Source: Steromphala cineraria
Lineage: Eukaryota > Mollusca > Gastropoda > Trochida > Trochidae
Direction of reading: 5' to 3'
Length of the DNA stretch: 64,000 nucleotides
NCBI GenBank assembly: GCA_916613615.1
Contig: OU744721.1
Span: forward strand, 70,685,060-70,749,059
In this document: positions 26,101-37,660 of the stretch, piece by piece
Numbering within the stretch: position 1 is the stretch's first letter
Layout of the letters: each line of letters opens with the position of its first letter
Translations under genes and position numbers: made by a program
The notes under the pieces: model-generated
Seen by the model: only the letters and a program-made list of their open reading frames with translations
What the model was told of the DNA's origin: nothing
Database searches by the model: none

Positions 26101-27700
26101 TGTAATGTAGACTTTGAAAGTAAAAAAATTGGTAAATGTTGACTTTGAAAGAAATATTTGATGAAATGTTGACTTTGGATAGAAATAATTTGTGAAAGGA
26201 TGACTTTGGAAAGAAATAATTTGTGAAATGATATCTTTGAAAGAACTAATTTGATGAAATGTTGATTTTGAAAAGAAATTAAGTTGAAATATTGACTTTG
26301 AAAGGTATTAATTTGAAGTAATGTTGGCTTTGGAAATTAATGATTTGATTAAATGTTTACTTTCAAAAGTAATAATTTTATGAAATGATGACTTTGAAGA
26401 GAAACAATTAGTGAAATGATGACTTTGAAAACTAATATGTTGACTTTGAAAAGTGATAATTGGTAAAATGTTGACTTTAAAAAGAAATATTTTGATGAAA
26501 TTTTTACTTTTAATATCAACAATTTCATCAAATGGTAACTTTGAAAAGTACAAATTTTATGAGATGTTGACTTTCAAAAGTGATGATTTCATGAAATGTT
26601 GACTTTGAAAAGAAATACAAGATGAATTTGTTGAGTTTGAAGAGAAATATAATTCTTCGAAATGTTGGCTTTGAAAAGAGATAATTTGTTTAAATGATGA
26701 CTCTGAATAGGAATAATTTGGTGAAATTATGACTTGAAGAGGAATCATTTGATGAAATGATAAATTTGAAGAGAAATAATTAGTGAAATGATGACATTGG
26801 AAACTAATAGGTTGGTGAAATAGTGAAAAAATGCTTTGAAAAGTAATAATTTGATGAAATGTTGAATTTGAAAAGAAATAATTGGTGAAATGATGACTTT
26901 GAAAGGAAAAGATTTGATGAAATAGTGACTTTGAAAAGTGATTATTTTATTAGATGTTTTTGAAACGTGAACATTTTATAAGATGTTGACTTTGAAAAGT
27001 GATGATTTCATGAAATGTTGACTTTGAAAAGAAATACAAGATGAATTTGTTGAGTTTGAAGAGAAATATAATTCTTCGAAATGTTGGCTTTGAAAAGAGA
27101 TAATTTGTTTAAATGATGACTCTGAATAGGAATAATTTGGTGAAATTATGACTTGAAGAGGAATCATTTGATGAAATGATAAATTTGAAGAGAAATAATT
27201 AGTGAAATGATGACATTGGAAACTAATAGGTTGGTGAAAAAGTGAAAAAATGCTTTGAAAAGTAATAATTTGATGAAATGTTGAATTTGAAAAGAAATAA
27301 TTAGTGAAATGATGACTTTGAAAGGAAAAGATTTGATGAAATAGTGACTTTGAAAAGTGATTATTTTATAAGATGTTTACTTTGAAACGTGAACATTTTA
27401 TAAGATGTTGACTTTGAAAAGAAGTAATTTGGTTAAATGATGACTTTGAAGAGGAATAATTTGGTAAAATTATGACTTGAAGAGGAAGAATTAGTGAAAT
27501 GATGACTTTGGGAACTTATACGTTTTGTTAAATGTTGACTTTGGAAAGTAATAATGAATGATATGAGGACTTTGAAAACGTATAAGTTTGGTGAAATAAT
27601 TACTTTGAAAAGTAATAATTTGATGACATTTTGACTTAAAAAAGAAAAGAAATATTTTGTGAAATTTGTGAAATGATGACTTAGAAAAGATATAATTTGA
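26100..27700 (+). repeat. Left-arm tandem array, ~31-36-bp units
   Basis: About 50 diverged units of the form AAATGATGACTTTGAAAAG plus a variable AAATAATTTGATG part. A higher-order period of about 419 bp is visible: 26,560-26,975 is repeated nearly exactly at 26,979-27,395. The short reading frames here, rich in F-K-V-N-I-S or S-F-Q-S-Q-H-F, are translations of the repeat and not genes. Confidence 0.92.
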
Positions 27701-29390
27701 TAATTTCCTTATTTTAACTAATATGAATAACATATACAGTGTTGAAAAATGAAAACAGCTTGTTGGAATGTATTTCCACTCATTAGGTTGTAGCTTAACG
27801 AATACACTTGCTAAATAACTCATTAGTCAAGGTGTTGATTGTCTATTGAGTGACAATGCTGTTACATAATCAGTTCGATGTATTCATTACGCATTTAATG
27901 GGTGTTAATTTTTCAGATGGGATATTAACTTTTAAGGAAAATTTGATAATTTCAAATGTTGACCTTTTGTAAAACATAGACTTATAAAATCCATTGTGTT
28001 GTTGAATGAAGATTTGTAATGGTGATTTCGTTGAAACAATTTTTGATGAAAAATTAATCATGAGATACTGGAAATGTTTACTGTTGTCTTTAGTTTGTGA
28101 AATATTTTCTCATTTTCATAAGAAAAAGAAAAACTAATCACTGATTTGAGGAATCCAAACAGCTTACTAGAAGTTAAATTCCCCTCACTTGTAGGTAGCT
28201 TAACGAATACACCTGTTGGAATATCTCATTAATTAAGATGTTGATTGTAATTGTGTATTGAATGGCAATGCCGTTAGCTCATGCTTGATATGCTTCATGG
28301 TTCAACGCCTGGATCAACTCTCAGCGTAAAAGCCTACCCTAGCACTGTTGGTCACTGTTCATTGGGATCGACCATCTTGTATGCCGGGCAAATGTTGTTT
28401 TATGTATATGGTGCTAATTTTTATGTATACGACATGTCAACATTTGCGTGACACAATAATAAAATAATTAAAAAAATATCTCATTGCAGTTTTTAATTTC
28501 CTGTCGGTGAGGTGTCCATCAATAGTTTATTGACGTTTACATAAACACCTTACACTGCAATAGATCTTTAAAACTTGTTTGAGTGTAAATGTGTTTAAAT
28601 GTTAAACATCATATAACCACAAAGATATGTTGCTATTTTTTTTTGAATATAAGTATGTCTGATTAAATATTTTATAGTGTGTCAAAGGTTGATACTCAAT
28701 TATTTTCAGTTTAGTAACTAAAGCTGTTTTTGAATGCCGACTTGATGGGCAGCTAGATCTGTCTCGCGACAGACCCGTGAATGCATGACTGGTCACACGC
28801 CATTTTTGAGACGTCATATATACAGAATGATTACAACGAGTCCTATACATCTATCTTAACGAGATCACCAAATAAACCCATTCATTAACGATTTTCAGAA
28901 AATGTTAAACACTCAGTTGGAGTAGTCATTTGACGATGTAACACTATTAAGCGTTTGAAGTAATAAAGATATCAACATCACTTGTAAATAAACAATTATT
29001 TAAGGCGGTATTTCAGTTCAATTAATGATGCGCTACTCTATATAGCTAGTCTGTTTATTACGTCACACCCGCGCGAGTTTTATGGCCCCTATCTCAGGTA
29101 GGTTTTTTACAGCCGTTAATTACGCAGTCTTAATAAAAAGCTAATTGAAGGTGTTTATTGGACAAATTGCCAAAAAGCACACCCAGTTCTTATTTAGTTG
29201 AAATATCTTTGAAAGTAAATCGAAAAGTGATCGAGGTTAGCGGTTGTTGCAGTTTTTAATTTCCTGTCGGCAAGGTGTCCATCATTAGTTTCTTGAAAGA
29301 TACATAAAACACCTTATACTGCAATAGATCTTTAAAACTTGTTTTAGTCTAAATGTGTTTAAACGTTAAATATATAGTAGGTATTAGAAA
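27700..29390. repeat. Inner left-arm sequence with paired direct repeats
   Basis: Two pairs of diverged direct repeats. A block beginning AACAGCTT at about 27,753 recurs at about 28,157. A block beginning TGCAGTTTTTAATTTCCTG at about 28,487 recurs at about 29,248, ~125 bp long and ~760 bp apart. No coding sequence was recognised. This part has no visible counterpart in the right arm. Confidence 0.6.
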
Positions 29391-29394
29391 TTGT

Positions 29395-29730
29395 CAATTT
29401 CAATTCAATTCAATTCAATTCAATTCTTTATTAACCTTAAGTTACACAACTTATCGGCGGTTACATAAAGTGATACAAAAAGTGATACAGGTGGACGGTG
29501 ATTGCAGCGTAGATACATATGGAGAATGTACATTGTTATTTTAAGTACTAACTAACTTAGTAGTAACTAATGAATTAAGATGGTAAAGTTGATACGGCGC
29601 CGGATACCCCACCGGATCCTCACCCAGGCATACAGTAAGAGTAGACAATAATGAAAGAATGAAAGGGTTTTCGTCATTTGGTGCATTCTCTACCTGATGT
29701 AGACCTATTGTTAGAAAAACCAAGTATTAA
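29395..29730 (-). mobile_element. Probable retroelement 3' tail ending in (AATTG)n
   Basis: On the minus strand the sequence ends with AATAAAG followed by about five AATTG units (29,395-29,425). This looks like the 3' UTR and microsatellite tail of a LINE- or SINE-type retroposon. No coding sequence was recognised upstream and no target duplication was identified. Confidence 0.4.
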
Positions 29731-29799
29731 ATAGTTAACATGATTTATCTAATGATTTTGAGAAATAGGTTGAATAGGGGAATGATACCACTGCTTCAT

Positions 29800-31560
29800 G
29801 TGTAAAATTTACCAATTCAAATTCAACAATATAATGTTGAGGCCACCTTGTCCCGTCAAAGGGATATCAATGCTCTTAGCATCAATCTAAAGTCTGCTAC
29901 CTGCTCTGACTCCAATACCTGTCTTGTTAAGTTTAACGACATTCAATCAATATATAAGATGATAATACATGAATAAACAAACAATTTAATGTAACTACTT
30001 GACAATCAAGCTTGGAGAGTTTTAATCAATGTTTATCTTGGAGAAGTAAACGCTCAGACAAAGTGAAAATTTGAAATTCTGACTTTCAAATATAATTGAA
30101 TTTGGTGTACGTTATTGGCTCTGAAGCTGTCATATTGTTCAAAGGTTATTTCCAAAGTATAGCCCGTATGAAAAAGGGCTATTTTGAGGGTTTATAACTT
30201 TGATGAAGTGTTTACTTTGAAGTATAGTTTGATGTTGTTGACATGCTAGTTCAGAAAAAAATGTTATTTGTGAACGTTTAATCTATTTTTATTATCTATT
30301 TTTATTATGTAACCAGCGAGTGCAAGTTGAATAGACATCATTGTCTTTCAGTTTGTCTGTATTACAATTGTTGTGATAACTACTTTGTGAACATATTGAT
30401 GATGTATTTTTTAAAGTTCAGCTTCATGGGCAAACGTATTGAGTAATTTTCATTTCATGACTGCATATTTTTGAGAAAAATATTCTCAATGAGACTTTTT
30501 ATTTGCAATGTTTCTGAAAGAAAGTTTACTTTGGATTATTTTATTGTGTGAATATGTAGCGTCAAAAACATTTTGACCCTGATAGACATATTCATTATTG
30601 TGTAAAATCTACCAATTCAAATGTTACCATATACTATTTTAGGCCCCTTCGTCCTGTTCAAGGGCAATCAATGCTATTTGCATCAATCTATCATCTGCTA
30701 CATGCTCTGTTCTACCTTTTTAATCAATTTATACCGTATTTATATGTTAATGTAAATTTACCCTTTTAATGCATAATATTTATGTTTTATAGCACATGTG
30801 CTCTTTTTAACTTTGTATAATAGTCTCTCATAACCTTTTTTAAGGGTGGCTCGTATATTTTTATGTTTTATGCCTTTTTGTATATATGTAAGAGGTGAGA
30901 CTGAATAAACTGTCTGTCTGTCTGTCTGTCTGCTCTGACTCCGATACCCTCCTCGTTAAGTTAAACGACATTCAATTAACAATAATCTCAGATGACTATA
31001 CCTGAATATACAGACACTTAACAAGCAACTACCCGACAATTAAGCTTGGCGAGTTTTCACTAAATGTATATCTTGGATTATAGAGTAACAGTTATCAATC
31101 TATCGTCTGCTACCTGCTCTGACTCCAATACCCTCCTCGCTAAGTTAAACGACATTCAATTAACATAAAGCTCACATGACTATACCTGAATATACAAACA
31201 CTTAACAAGCAAGTACACGACAATTAAGCTTGGCGAGTTTTCACTAAATGTATATCTTGGGGTTTCGAGTAAAAATCAATACTCATACAAAATGAAAATA
31301 TGAGTTCTGACTTTCAAATATATTTGAAATTAGGAAGTTGTTGAGAATGAAGTTGTTATATTGTTCACAAGTGATTTTCAAAGTAGATGCATCATAATTA
31401 TTGGCTATATTGAGAGATGATACTTTTGATGAAATGGTTACTTTGAAATAAAGTTGATGTGGTTGACATGCTAATTTTGAAAAATATCTTGTTATATACG
31501 AATGCTTGTAAATATATCCTAAATCTGTTTACACGTGATGGGCGTGTTCTATATTTCTGG
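29800..31560 (+). repeat. Inner left-arm units, three diverged copies
   Basis: Units of a few hundred bp containing CTGCTACCTGCTCTGACTCC then TTAAACGACATTCAAT and AAGCTTGG(A/C)GAGTTTT occur at about 29,885, 30,680 and 31,095. The second unit is interrupted by a short insertion (30,710-30,930). The same unit occurs inverted in the right arm. Confidence 0.75.
30710..30930 (+). mobile_element. Short retroposed element ending in (CTGT)n
   Basis: 221 bp inserted into one of the inner units. TGCTCTG is present on both sides (30,703-30,709 and 30,931-30,937), whereas the neighbouring units at about 29,900 and 31,113 read through without interruption. The 3' end is AATAAACTGTCTGTCTG, a typical LINE/SINE microsatellite tail. 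The right duplication overlaps the tail phase, so 7 bp is the best estimate. No coding capacity. Confidence 0.6.
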
Positions 31561-32600
31561 TGAGCAAGTCCTGTAACTTTACAGCTTAAACAGATTGACT
31601 TATTGTAGTTATATCTATATCCTTTTGTCCCTGTATGAATTCTGCATATGATGTAAAATATGTATTTTGTATTAGTAATGTCAGATCCGAGATTGTGTGA
31701 GACATTCAACAAAAGATAAAAACAAAATTTTGCTCTAATTGACCTATTGAAATGTTATTGAACCCACAAACATCTTATTAAACCTTTTATGTAGAATGTC
31801 ACATTATTACATACTCAACTTAAAAGGGAACCTTTATGATACATTTTACGTACTTAAATCTCTACTTTGAAAAATAAATTCAGAATGCAAAAACAACATT
31901 CCACCTTCACATGACAGAATAACAGATGCAAAGAGGATATTGTGCAAAAACGCATATATTAAGTAAAAAAAGCAAACTGTGGGCACGGTGTTTCAATGGG
32001 TATTGAACAGGGGTGTGGCTACATGAAGACTTTTGTCCGATGAAAGCATATGCACGTGTTTGTTCTACGATTGCTATGCTTCAATCAGTGTCGTGCATCT
32101 TGAGACAGTGTTATTTCAAGGTCAATCTATTATGATAGTGATTTAATTTTTAGAGCCTGATTAGATATTTATTAGCGGGAGAATCCAACCCGTAGTAAAA
32201 TCTAGATTCGACTTTTATTGATGATTGGTCAAAAGACACTGAATTAATTTGATGACGATGTGGTAAATACATCAAACTACATCACCGAAGTGACCTCATT
32301 GCAATACAAGTAGAAGCGATAAGACAAGAGGTGCTTTCAAGCGACTTATATATGTGAACTTTCTTATTGAGAGATATGTGTCCATCTTTTAGCAATGTAT
32401 AATATTCATTACTTCCATCTTTAGATACGTTTATATCACTGATATCATAAGAACATAAACAACTGCAGTGGATATTTTGAAAGAGTGTCAAAACCTGTCT
32501 ACGCATGCTCCCATAATCAAACATGTTTATTTGTTTGTTTTTTTTCTATGTCATTTTTTGTGTGATCTTCATGGTAATAAACCATTCATTCACTAATCAG
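31560..32600. other. Central segment of the Foldback-like element
   Basis: About 1 kb between the two repetitive arms. The longest frame (32,282-32,524, minus, 80 codons) shows no recognisable domain. The end (32,560-32,595), AATAAACCATTCATTCA, resembles a retroposon 3' tail. Nothing else was recognised. Confidence 0.4.
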
Positions 32601-32649
32601 TATAGCGTATTGTTTAACCGTACACTTACAATGATATACTCAATGAAGG

Positions 32650-33245
32650 ATTATTTTTCATTGGGAATGTTAACTGAATTCGAATATCTTTAAATATATT
32701 CTAAAAACATTAAAAAGAGACAACATACTTTTCATATATATCAAAGTTAACTTTTAAACAACATCAAACTAAACTTCAAACTAAATATTTCATGAAAGTT
32801 ATCATCTCCCAAAATAGCCAAAAATTCAATAATAATTTGATATGAGAATAAATTGAAAATAAACTTTGATCAATTTCAGAATATTTAAGAATTTAAAAAA
32901 AAAAATGAAAGTCGGAATTTCATATTGTCATTCTATATGAGTGTACACTTCTACTCAATGCTCCAAGATAAACATTTATTGAAAACTCGCCAAGTTTAAT
33001 TGTCGGGTAGATGCTTGTAAAGTGTTCGTATATTCAGGTTAGTCATCTGAGATTTATGTGAATTGGATGTAGTTTAACTTAACGAGGAGGGTATTGGCGT
33101 CAGAGCAGGTAGCAGATGATAGATTGATGATTTCTATTTTATGCTCCAAGATAAACATTTATTGAAAACTTGCCAAGTTTATTTGTCGGGTAGTTGCTTT
33201 ATAAATGTTTGTTTATTCAGGTATAGTCTTTGAGATTAATGTTAT
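32650..33245 (-). repeat. Inner right-arm units, inverted
   Basis: Inverted, diverged copies of the left-arm inner units: GTCAGAGCAGGTAGCAGATG at about 33,100 and two copies of GCTCCAAGATAAACATTTAT (32,971 and 33,143). They confirm the mirrored order of modules. Confidence 0.75.
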
Positions 33246-33255
33246 TTCTTTTTAA

Positions 33256-33580
33256 AGGGGCAGTAGCACGTTTTTTAATAATTTCATATTTAAGATATTT
33301 CACTGATAATTGTGAGTTATTGCTAAATGTATTATATTGACAGTGCCAAAAATCTCATTACAAAAGCCAGTCATCCATAGTCAGAGGACAAAGTATGAAG
33401 ATTCATATAAAATCCATTGGCGGCCATTTTTGTGTGAACACCTTTAATTCATTTTGTGTTAGAAAATATCATCGCATGGCTAAACTTTACCTTATACATT
33501 TGAATTATTACTACTTCATTTAGTTTAAATACATTGTTTTTCAATTGTAACCATTAATTTTCATTTTCGTGATGACATTT
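33256..33580 (+). mobile_element. TTAA MITE, 3'-truncated copy
   Basis: Begins after TTAA (33,252-33,255) with AGGGGCAGTAGCACG, as in the other copies. Internal sequence is collinear with the 9.0-, 42.4- and 47.8-kb copies. The right inverted repeat is missing: at about 33,580 the sequence passes directly into the right-arm tandem array. Confidence 0.85.
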
Positions 33581-33584
33581 CACC

Positions 33585-34576
33585 AAACTATTACTTATCA
33601 AAGTAAACATTTCACCATTATTTCTTTTCAAAATCAACATTCCATCAAATTATTAATTTTCAAAGTCAACATTTCATCAAATTATTACATATCAAAGTAA
33701 ACATTTTACCATTATTTCTTTTGAAAGTCAACATTTCAAAAAAAATATTTATTTCAAAGTCACCATTTCATAATTTTTTCTCTTCAAACTCAACATTTCA
33801 TCAACTAATAACTTTTTAAAATCAAACATTTAATCAAATTATTACTTTTATAAGTAAACATTTCACCATTATTTATTTTGAAAGTCAACATTTCAAAAAA
33901 AATATTTATTTCAAAGTCACCATTTCATAATTTTTTTCTCTTCAAACTCAACATTTCATCAACTAATAACTTTTTTAAATCAACATTTCATCAAATTATT
34001 TCTTTTGAAAGTCAACATTTCATCAAATTATTTCTTTTGAAAGTCAACATTTCACCAATTATTTCTTTTCAAAGTCAACACTTCTTCAAACATATCAGTT
34101 TTCAAAGTCAACATTTCACCAAATTATTACTTTTGAAAGTAAACACTTCATCAAATCATTAATTTCCAAAGCCAACATTTCTTCAAATTAATACCTTTCA
34201 AAGTCAATATTTCACCTTAATTCTTTTCAAAATCAACATTTCATCAAATTATTTCTTTCAAAAGGCATCCTTTCATCAAATCATTTCTTTCAAAGTCTAC
34301 ATTTCACAAATCATTTATTTACAAAGTCATCATTCACCAAATTACTTCTTTCAAGGTCAACATTTCATCAAATTATTACTTTTAGAAGTCAACTTTTCAC
34401 CAATTGTTACTTTTCAAAGTCAACATTTTTCAAATTATTACTTTTCAAAGTCAACTTTTCACCAATTGTTACTTTTCAAAGTCAACTTTTCACCAATTGT
34501 TACTTTTCAAAGTCAACATTTTTCAAATTATTTCTTTTCAAAGTCAACATTTTGCCAATTATCACTTTTCAAAGTA
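33585..34576 (-). repeat. Right-arm tandem array, inverted relative to the left array
   Basis: Same unit as the left array but on the opposite strand (TTTTCAAAGTCAACATTTCA). A higher-order repeat of ~156 bp is seen (about 33,709 and 33,865). Frames reading FKVNIS and similar are repeat translations. Confidence 0.92.
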
Positions 34577-34721
34577 AAAAATAATCAAGGTAATAAATAT
34601 CTATTAAAGATGATATTTACAAAACTTTACAAACCTTTACAAACCTTTACAAACATTTACAAAATAATAAACATCTTGTAAATATCATCTTTAATAGATA
34701 TTTATTACCTTGATTATTTTT
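34577..34721. repeat. 46-bp perfect inverted repeat with 53-nt spacer
   Basis: 34,577-34,622 and 34,676-34,721 are exact reverse complements over 46 bp, starting AAAAATAATCAAGGTAATAA. The spacer is a TTTACAAACC tandem run. This lies in the outer module of the right arm of the Foldback-like element and could form a long cruciform or hairpin. Confidence 0.92.
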
Positions 34722-34830
34722 GTAAATAAGTACTTTAATCTTTGTAAATATCTTGTAAATAAGTACTTTACAAGATATTTAATCCTTTGTAAATATCTTG
34801 TAAAGAACTTCTTTTCATGCAGTGCATGTC

Positions 34831-37660
34831 TGTCTAATCATATCACGATGCAAAAAGAACGTTGTGTTTTAACAAGGACATCATATACTCAGTATGTTAT
34901 TAGGTAGTAGATTTCTAATCCAGAACGAATTGCTTGACGTGATATAGTTCTTTTAAGTGCCAGCATGTGAGTTTGAATCTGCTAGAGATAATAAAAGAGA
35001 TAATTTATGTGCTCTTCAAACAGTTAAGCAACAGGTTTATATTAATTCAGAATACTTCTTGAAAACGCACACTAAAGTAGTTGTGTGAAGCTTATGCATA
35101 GGATCAATGGTATACAGATAAAACTCATGTAGAATTATATCACTCATAACATGAAAATGGTTCTAGAGAAATTTGTTATATACATAATAACTCACTTTAA
35201 GATATTTCAAAGACACTGAAATTTTGGACAAATCCAAGCAAATCACTAAGGTATTGCAATATTTTCCTATTTCTTCTTGACAAGTAAAGTAAATTTTCTC
35301 CATGTACTATAAAATGTACAATTTTACAATGGGTGGAATTCCCATAGCTGACTTAACTGTTTGCAAACTTTCATTAACGATTTAATATCTTTTTGCAGTT
35401 TTTGGCTAGAACAACAAGCTACTATTCTGCAATTAAATTGTCTCTCAATTCTAATTCAATATTCTAAAATTACATCTGTGAAAAGATTCAGTTATCAGCA
35501 TTTCACATTTCAATGTATCATCTGGTGTTACATGCCAAAAGACAGTATGCATTTGGAAACATAATAAACGTCCTTCGTTTCCAGTAATTGTGTAATTAGA
35601 AACGATTATAATTTCTAAAAAAAAAGGGGGAGCATGTAATAGTCTCCAGGCTGTAAATATCTGCAATCGGAAAGATTGCGCCATTTTTTGTGTATGTGAT
35701 GTTCATGAGTTTCATGTATATGTGTTTCACAATCTTCTATTTAACAAAAGCATAGCGACGGTTATCTTTAACGTTTTGATTTGGAGGACATTTGCGAATC
35801 AAATTTTAAATGTCAATTTTATCAAGAGATTTGTTTTGTACACAACAAAATTACAAATGATTGAATAACTGGACGTAAAATAGAGAGGGACACCATAAAG
35901 AGAAAAACTTTCTTATATTCTAAATGTAAACGTGTACAACTCTTGAAATAACCATCTTTTGCATCAACTTTAAACGTTTGCAGTACAAAATGAAAATATT
36001 GTTTTAAATATTTTGTTCATACCCATAAGCATTCTTGTATCGCCTGTACTCTTTGGTTCCAATATATAAGTAAGGTAGAGTTTATTTTTTAAATTCATAA
36101 CTGAATCATGCACTCATTTATAACGGTATTTTAAGGACAATATACACGTGTCCTTTAGATTTTTTTGAGTAGTATGTTTTACCTTTAACCTGTCTGGTAT
36201 GTGTATTGCACAAGTTATCTATTCCATTGTGATGAACACAATGACCACAATATTGATAATGAACTATCTTGAAATGTATTTGTATATGGAAATACTTTAA
36301 CTTTTTGTATCAATATAGTCCGGTTACCATAAATCGAAAATTACTACTACTGCAGATACACAATTAAAACCCTGCATTTCAAGAATCATTATTCAAGTAT
36401 TTAAGTGTTAAATACTAGTCATGATGATTTTGAAGTAATTGACATATGTGCTATCTGCTATCCATACGTACTCGGTGTAGTGTTTATATAAAAAATGTAG
36501 TCCTTTGTACTTTCCAGGAAAGCAGTGAAAATACTGAATAATTTGATTGAACCCAACCTAAACCAGAGAAGAAAATATTGATTATAACAGGAAAGCTATA
36601 CATTTATCAACTTTGAAAGTCATGTTATAACACGTATTAGGTTTCTAATTCAGAGTTAATTAGTTTTGAAATATTGCAATCCCATCATATCTTGTTAAGG
36701 CCATACAACAGTACATACGAAAGACAATGTCTACAAAGAAGTGTTTATGTTTTAAAACGACACTTGCTTCTTTCTAACGAAAGAAAAATTATATCACTCT
36801 GTCGTTGATAAAGGTAATAAAATGTTCTAGGTTTACAGAGTAGATGGCAGATCAATAATAAACATAGTATAACATAAATAATAGTGAACTACTTCTTGGA
36901 TTAGTGTTTTGAACGGTCATTAATAGATAAAATATATCAATCATTCCTTGGATTTCTAAAAATACTAAGTGCTAGAAGCCCTGGATATACTGTAAAAATT
37001 ATAATTACAACAAAAGATCAATAACGATTAGCATATTGTTAAATCACTTCATTTGCATTACTTTAAATGTTTAATCTAGAACTTAATTTGTTGTTTAATG
37101 TTTTTCGAGAATGCATAATTCAGGACAAAAAAAAACTAACATCCCATCCTATCACATCTTGTTGGCATATATGTTCATAGCTTATTCTCAGTAATAGGCC
37201 TTAGTAATAGTCTGATACTTTGAAACACATATCTCTTTCACACAATGAGGTACGGAAAATGTGATCCCACCTCAACAAAGGATATAAGGTAAAATGAGAA
37301 TTTGATTCAAATGATACATGTAAAGGCCAATTTCCGACAAGTACGAATTTAGCTGTGTGATGATAAATGATTGATTTCCTTGTTAATAAAACCTAATCCT
37401 CATTTGTAGTATATTGAACGGAAATAATAATCTGTTTCAATCAAGCAATCAATCATACATTCCATATATCTTTCATATGTGCTCCAATGTTATGAAATAG
37501 GTTCTCGTTGCTGATAGAGTTTATCTCAATGTTCACTTGTTTTATTGATTTGGTAGAGCATCCTTAAATTTACGGCTAAATGCCGCCATAGTCTGTGAGT
37601 AATGTCACGCTCAATAAAATTAATTCAACAGATCTGATATACTTGGCTCTTTGTGCTCGC
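34831..37660 (+). repeat. Segmental copy A, right part
   Basis: Resumes after the Foldback-like insertion and aligns to copy C from 61,421 to the window end. Relative to C it has an extra ~270 bp at about 36,945-37,215 and lacks ~150 bp present in C near 62,775-62,925. No gene recognised. Confidence 0.85.

Larger units (their letters stand above)
25935..34825. mobile_element. Candidate Foldback-type element with repetitive inverted arms
   Basis: An 8.9-kb block interrupts segmental copy A. The pentamer ATGTC flanks it on both sides (25,930-25,934 and 34,826-34,830), and the uninterrupted site survives in copy C at about 61,417-61,422. The ends are imperfect inverted repeats (ACTGGGTGAAATGAAG; ACTGCATGAAAAGAAG on the minus strand). 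Both arms hold the same modules in mirrored order: TTTGTAAATAT-type repeats, then a long array of ~31-36-bp units (GACTTTGAAAAG on the left, CTTTTCAAAGTC on the right), then ~400-bp inner units. Long inverted arms built of tandem repeats are the defining architecture of Foldback elements (FB, Galileo, sea-urchin TU). No transposase was recognised in the centre (about 31.6-32.6 kb). The family assignment is inference. Confidence 0.65.

Noticed and set aside
26308..27823. Several 60-110-codon minus-strand frames rich in F-K-V-N-I-S or S-F-Q-S-Q-H-F
   Set aside because: Direct translations of the ~33-bp tandem array; the same peptides appear from the inverted array at 33.9-34.7 kb.
28487..29370. 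Pair of ~125-bp direct repeats 760 bp apart considered as LTRs of a retroelement
   Set aside because: No TG...CA ends, primer-binding site or coding sequence between them; better explained as duplicated inner-arm sequence.
25934..34830. CRISPR-like array
   Set aside because: Units are contiguous, diverged and lack spacers; the DNA is eukaryotic.
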